Assembly (NCBI RefSeq): GCF_015865035.1
Contig: NZ_JADZGI010000004.1
Location: 212,990 to 276,989, forward strand
Direction: 5' to 3'
DNA length: 64,000 nucleotides
From: Novosphingobium aureum
Lineage (GTDB): Bacteria; Pseudomonadota; Alphaproteobacteria; Sphingomonadales; Sphingomonadaceae
Both the position numbers and the translations under genes were made by a program. The notes beneath the pieces are model-generated. The model made no database searches and had not been told where the DNA came from. It worked only from the letters and a program-made list of their open reading frames with translations. Position 1 is the stretch's first letter. The number at the start of each line of letters is the position of its first letter. Shown piece after piece: positions 60,822-64,000 of the stretch.

Positions 60822-61775
60822 CTATGAGGATGCCTGGCGGATCGGTACGGGCACGTTGCAGATGTCGACGCCGCCCGCGGGGACGTCGTAGAAGCCGTCC
60901 TTGCGGTTGGCCCGCGAGGCCCGGTAGCGCGCGAAACTCGCACTGTCTGTTGCGAGGTATTCGAAACCGGGAAGGTTGGCGACTTCGTTGCCCAGCTGCA
61001 CCGAGAGGATCGGCGTGCGATCCGCCTCGCTGGTGTAGAAGCCCATGATGCCGGGGCCGCGCGGCAGCGAGGAGAGGTGCTCCATGCCTGCGATCACCCT
61101 GCCCACGACCGCGATGTTACGGTCGAGCTGGCGCGGGGCCTGACCGATCACGGCATAGAGTTCCGCGCCGGTTCCCGTGTCCGGCGACATGCTGCGCCCG
61201 ACACCGACAGTGCCATAGCAGTGAATGGGCCAGGAGGCCTTTTCGTCTCCGGCGATCGGCCAGCCTGCGACGAAGCCGGTACGTGCGGCATAGGCATCGG
61301 CATTGGCGCCATTGACGTCTTCGGGCAGCGCGCTGGCGGCGGCGGTATAGTCACCGGGCGCAAGGACTTCCAGGCGACCGGGCAAGGGCTTGGCGCGGGC
61401 CGTGTCGCCGTTGGTATCGGGCGCCTCGTCTTCGGAATTGGGATCGCCCCACTGCACGACGTAGTTGTCCTGGACGCGCACCACCGCGATGCCGTCGTAC
61501 CAGCGCGCGGCAACCAGCTTGCGCATGTTTTCGGTCCAGCCTTGCGAGAAGGGCGCAGGGATAAGCTGGATCACCACTCGGCGCGCCTTCCCGGCTGCAT
61601 CGGGGGCAAGATCCATGACCATCAGGTCAGCCGGATCAATCGGTTTCCAGTCGGAAGCCGGTGCCGCCGCGACGACGCCATTGGGCGTGACCGCGGCTTC
61701 TTGTGCATGGAGGCCGAGCGGAAGCAGCGGGCCGGCGAGCAGGGCGGGCAGCAAGCCCTTCGAGAAAATGCGCAT
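60822..61775 (-). CDS. Secreted cyclophilin-type peptidyl-prolyl isomerase-like protein
   Basis: 317 aa, signal peptide (residues 1 to about 24, ending GLHA). Cyclophilin-like segments: 'VIQLIPAPFSQGWTENMRKLVAARWYDGIAVVRVQDNYVVQWGDP', 'IHCYGTVGVGRSMSPDTGTGAELYAVIG' and 'LDRNIAVVGRVIAGMEHLSSL'. It is longer than single-domain cyclophilins because of an insertion around residues 110-180. Probably assists periplasmic protein folding. The classical active-site RF-PG wording is not obvious, so catalytic activity is uncertain. Confidence 0.82.
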   Translation of the reverse strand: MRIFSKGLLPALLAGPLLPLGLHAQEAAVTPNGVVAAAPASDWKPIDPADLMVMDLAPDAAGKARRVVIQLIPAPFSQGWTENMRKLVAARWYDGIAVVRVQDNYVVQWGDPNSEDEAPDTNGDTARAKPLPGRLEVLAPGDYTAAASALPEDVNGANADAYAARTGFVAGWPIAGDEKASWPIHCYGTVGVGRSMSPDTGTGAELYAVIGQAPRQLDRNIAVVGRVIAGMEHLSSLPRGPGIMGFYTSEADRTPILSVQLGNEVANLPGFEYLATDSASFARYRASRANRKDGFYDVPAGGVDICNVPVPIRQASS

Positions 61776-61851
61776 GGCGCGACGATGGCACGATCTCCCC
61801 GCTTGCGAAAGCCATCAGTACCCGCTAGGGGCACGCGCTCACCAGCGATGC

Positions 61852-61942
61852 GGAGCGGTGGCCGAGTGGTCGAAGGCGCACGCCTGGAAAGTGTGTATAC
61901 GGTAACCCCGTATCGAGGGTTCGAATCCCTCCCGCTCCGCCA
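61852..61942 (+). tRNA. tRNA-Ser (GGA)
   Basis: 91 nt including encoded CCA. Acceptor stem GGAGCGG/CCGCTCC, discriminator G, anticodon loop with GGA on a CACGC/GTGTG stem, and a long variable arm as in all serine tRNAs. T-arm GGTTCGAATCC. It reads UCC/UCU. Its 3' end is the likely integration site of the downstream island. Confidence 0.96.
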
Positions 61943-62029
61943 TTTCCCTGATCGTCGATGTTCGCGATTGTCCGCTAAAGGGCAGATTTACGCGGTTTTT
62001 AGCCTGAAGGTGCTCGGGGGCATTCGGCG

Positions 62030-62088
62030 CTGAGCGGGGGTAACCGCGACCTCCTTTTAGGGTCGGGCTTAGGGTCGTCCCCGCTCAG
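62030..62088. repeat. Inverted and direct repeats between tRNA-Ser and integrase
   Basis: CTGAGCGGGG (62030-62039) and CCCCGCTCAG (62079-62088) form a 10-bp inverted repeat. Inside are two direct copies of TTAGGGTCG (62057-62065 and 62069-62077). TAGGGTC repeats are common at integrase-side ends of P4-type islands and may be arm-type integrase sites, or the hairpin may terminate the integrase transcript. Confidence 0.5.
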
Positions 62089-62107
62089 GCCGGCTATGTT
62101 GGAGCCG

Positions 62108-63289
62108 TCAGTCTGCCGTCGAGTTCTGGCTGATCAGGTAGTCCGACCACAGCTCCATCAGCTTACGCCGCTTTTCGAGTGCGTCGCCCCGGCGGTAGGC
62201 GCGCTCGACTTCGTTGCCGACTTCATGTGCCAGCGCCATCTCTGCGATCTCGCGGGGGACTTCAGTGCATTCACCGCACCAATCACGAAACGACGAGCGA
62301 AAGCCGTGCACGGTCACGTCCGAGATTTCCATGCGGCGTAGCAGCATCAGCATAGCCATATCTGAGAACGGCTTCTCGTTCGATTGGCCGGGGAACAGAT
62401 ATGTCGCATGGCTGTGGAGGGATTCGAGCAGATCGATTACCTGCGGGGTCAGGGGAATACGATGTTCCTTGCCCGCCTTCATGCGTTCGGCTGGGATAGT
62501 CCACACTCGCCCCTCGATGTCGAACTCACTCCACGTAGCGTTGAGTACCTCCGACGTCCGCGTGGCGGTGTGGATCAGCAGTTCCAATGCTCTTGCGGCA
62601 GCGCCTGCCCGGCACTGCAAGTCAGCCAGGAACTTTGGCAACGTGGCATATGACATCGCCGGCTGGTGGCGCTTTGGCCCCTTCCGCTGCTTGCCAAGCA
62701 CGTGTTCAAGGTTTCCTCGCCAGGTCGCGGGGTTATGTCCCGTTCGCAGACCAAGGACGGTGGCGGCACCGAGAACCCGTTCGATCCGTCCACGCACACG
62801 CTTCGCGGTCTCAGGCTTCGTGTGCCAGATGGGCTTAAGGATATTCTGCACGGCGCTGACCTCGATTTTATCAACGGGTGTGTCCCAGATTGCCTTCGCG
62901 TAGGTGCGCAAGGTGTTGCGCCACTGCTGCCGGTGCTTGGGGTTTTTCCACCCAGCTTCTTGATTGGCGATGTAGTCGAGTGCGACAGTTCCGAACGTGT
63001 TTGGTTGGTTCTGCGCTGCAACGGTTGGCTTGGCCACAATCGGATTCACACCACGCCTGACCATCGTGTAAGCCTCGTGGCGCTTGGCTCGAGCTTCTTG
63101 GAGACTGACTTCGGGATACGGCCCAAGACCCTTCTGTCGGCGCCGACCCTCAAAGCTGAAGATGTAAGTCCACCGCTTGGTGCCGGTCTTGCCGACCTCA
63201 AGGTAAAGGCGTTCGCCATCGGGATGAAGTCCAGGCTCCGACAGGCTCTTCACTTTCGCGGCCGTGAGGATATTTGTTTTGCGAGCCAC
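62108..63289 (-). CDS. P4-type tyrosine integrase (DUF4102 N-terminus)
   Basis: 393 aa from GTG at 63289. N-terminal DUF4102 arm-binding domain ('VKSLSEPGLHPDGERLYLEV', 'RRQKGLGPYPEVSLQEARAK'), core-binding domain, and C-terminal catalytic domain. Catalytic residues: Arg in TATRTSEVLNATW, His-x-x-Arg in VHGFRSSFRDW, His in ALAHEVGNEVERAY, and Tyr in the same AYRRGDALEKRR stretch. Intact and probably active. Close to tRNA-Ser, its likely target. Weak ribosome site. Confidence 0.92.
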   Translation of the reverse strand: MARKTNILTAAKVKSLSEPGLHPDGERLYLEVGKTGTKRWTYIFSFEGRRRQKGLGPYPEVSLQEARAKRHEAYTMVRRGVNPIVAKPTVAAQNQPNTFGTVALDYIANQEAGWKNPKHRQQWRNTLRTYAKAIWDTPVDKIEVSAVQNILKPIWHTKPETAKRVRGRIERVLGAATVLGLRTGHNPATWRGNLEHVLGKQRKGPKRHQPAMSYATLPKFLADLQCRAGAAARALELLIHTATRTSEVLNATWSEFDIEGRVWTIPAERMKAGKEHRIPLTPQVIDLLESLHSHATYLFPGQSNEKPFSDMAMLMLLRRMEISDVTVHGFRSSFRDWCGECTEVPREIAEMALAHEVGNEVERAYRRGDALEKRRKLMELWSDYLISQNSTAD

Positions 63290-63291
63290 TG

Positions 63292-63579
63292 TCAGTCTGC
63301 CGAGATCTTGTCGTTGACAGGAAGTGTGCCCTCGCGAATGTCGTTGGCTGCGCAAGAACACTTCCGGTGTTGGTGCGGAAGCCGTCGCGCATCGCTCAGC
63401 TTCGCAAATGGCGACATGCCGAACACAATGATGTCGAAGTCGCTGTCGAGCGAGGGCTGCATCGACCAAACCTCGGATCCCCTGAGAAAGATCGCGAGAT
63501 AGCGTCCTACGTCGCAGTGAAGCGAAGTGGTGTTTGCGCAGGGATGCGCAACGGAGGTGGAGTGTTGCGGGATGGGCAT
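63292..63579 (-). CDS. Small hypothetical island protein
   Basis: 95 aa. ATG at 63579 has GAAGGA five bases upstream. Two bases separate its stop from the integrase GTG start, suggesting coupled expression. The sequence has a hydrophobic middle ('SDFDIIVFGMSPFAKL') and four Cys/His residues near the C-terminus (HQHRKCSCAAN). No family recognised. Real gene status is moderately supported by the ribosome site and spacing. Confidence 0.5.
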   Translation of the reverse strand: MPIPQHSTSVAHPCANTTSLHCDVGRYLAIFLRGSEVWSMQPSLDSDFDIIVFGMSPFAKLSDARRLPHQHRKCSCAANDIREGTLPVNDKISAD

Positions 63580-63743
63580 CGTCGTCCTTCCAGTAATGTC
63601 GGTGTTCTGGGCGGAATGGCTGCAGACGAACGGCTGAGGGGGCGGAGCAGTGGCTCGACCCACCTCGCAGGGAGCAGCGAGATCAACGATTTGGAGAACA
63701 GAATGCGAATTGAGATTGAGAAAGTGAGGGTGCTACGGATCTC

Positions 63744-63914
63744 TTAGTGCTGGCTTTCCTGAAACCGCATCAGTTCCTTGTGGGGGATGCGTCGGGCGGC
63801 TCCAACCGTGATGTAGCGGATCATGTCCGTGCTCATCATGTCGTACATCTTGGTGCGACCGATGCTGAGCAATTCGCAGCACTCGTTGATGGTGTAGAGC
63901 TTGGCGGCGTTCAA
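63744..63914 (-). CDS. Excisionase-like helix-turn-helix protein
   Basis: 56 aa, TTG start at 63914 with AAGGAG seven bases upstream. Sequence LNAAKLYTINECCELLSIGR continues into TKMYDMMSTDMIRYITVG and AARRIPHKELMRF, the classic Xis/AlpA (MerR-like HTH_17) pattern. Such proteins control excision of the neighbouring integrase's island. The interval 63580-63743 holds nothing recognised. Confidence 0.75.
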   Translation of the reverse strand: MNAAKLYTINECCELLSIGRTKMYDMMSTDMIRYITVGAARRIPHKELMRFQESQH

Positions 63915-64000
63915 CTTCGTACTCCTTCATGTTGATGAGGAGCTGCCCATCTATGGGCACGATCGGACTTCGCCAAGCACTCTAAGACAGTCTATCCTGG

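Larger units (their letters stand above)
61852..64000. mobile_element. Left edge of an integrative genomic island at tRNA-Ser
   Basis: A P4-type tyrosine integrase lies 165 bases downstream of the tRNA-Ser 3' end, pointing towards it, followed by small phage-like genes. DNA from about 62000 on is less GC-rich than the preceding genes (for example 63700-63950). The insertion core is probably within the last 20 or so bases of the tRNA; the matching right repeat is beyond the window. The island extends off the right end. Confidence 0.75.

Noticed and set aside
63733..63960. 75-codon minus-strand frame overlapping the excisionase-like gene
   Set aside because: His/Arg-rich shadow frame; the TTG-initiated frame with AAGGAG gives a recognisable helix-turn-helix protein.
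1..64000. CRISPR arrays, rRNA genes, insertion sequences, replication origin
   Set aside because: No regularly spaced repeats, no rRNA-like segments, no transposase frames and no DnaA-box cluster were seen on reading.

Overview
The window comes from a high-GC alphaproteobacterium, most probably a sphingomonad (Novosphingobium/Sphingobium-like). The signs are a single bifunctional relA/spoT-type rsh, the lptB-rpoN pair, TonB-dependent receptors linked to flavin-dependent halogenases, a Caulobacter-type Weimberg xylose module, and IF3 and CnoX proteins of alphaproteobacterial character. Many genes start at GTG or TTG behind a good Shine-Dalgarno (SD) sequence.

Layout. (1) 1-22070 is mostly core genome: two DUF2171-type proteins, nrdB, a frameshifted DUF4870 membrane protein, a nucleoside transporter, a queuosine-precursor transporter, argB, a yggT-folD cluster, marC, a LON-domain protein with cnoX, two identical tRNA-Gly(GCC) genes, pmbA, lptB-rpoN, tonB, a TPR/GT41 glycosyltransferase and a DUF3422 protein. 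(2) 22096-49524 is one coherent locus for the plant polysaccharide xyloglucan. On the minus strand, a TonB-dependent receptor is followed by two flavin-dependent 'tryptophan' halogenases behind an intergenic hairpin. Upstream of it lie a GH3 beta-glucosidase and two carbohydrate-esterase-like hydrolases. A LacI-family regulator is divergent from GH3. A minus-strand operon carries xylX-xylB-xylC-like genes, an MFS sugar porter and an aldose epimerase. A plus-strand operon carries GH74 endoxyloglucanase, GH35, GH31 alpha-xylosidase (with PA14 insert), GH29 alpha-fucosidase and a second GH35. LacI-type GCGC-centred near-palindromes lie in the three main promoter regions. (3) 49543-60811 returns to core and housekeeping genes: an EF-hand protein, infC (apparent AUA start), pdeM, hemF, a PhoD phosphatase with its own TonB receptor, a PilZ protein, rsh and DUF1905. 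(4) 60822-64000 holds a secreted cyclophilin and a tRNA-Ser(GGA), immediately followed by a P4-type integrase and small island genes. This is the edge of a genomic island that runs off the right end.

How the main locus would work (inference from family knowledge): GH74 cuts the xyloglucan backbone; the receptor imports oligosaccharides using TonB energy; esterases remove acetyl groups; GH29, GH35, GH31 and GH3 strip fucose, galactose, xylose and glucose; the porter moves sugars across the inner membrane. Xylose is then oxidised by the XylB/XylC/XylX steps towards 2-oxoglutarate. Xylonate dehydratase and the final semialdehyde dehydrogenase are not in the window. The role of the two halogenases in this setting is unknown and is the most interesting open point, together with the apparent TTT-TGA +1 frameshift in the DUF4870 gene and the AUA start of infC. 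All calls are from reading the sequence; no database search was run.
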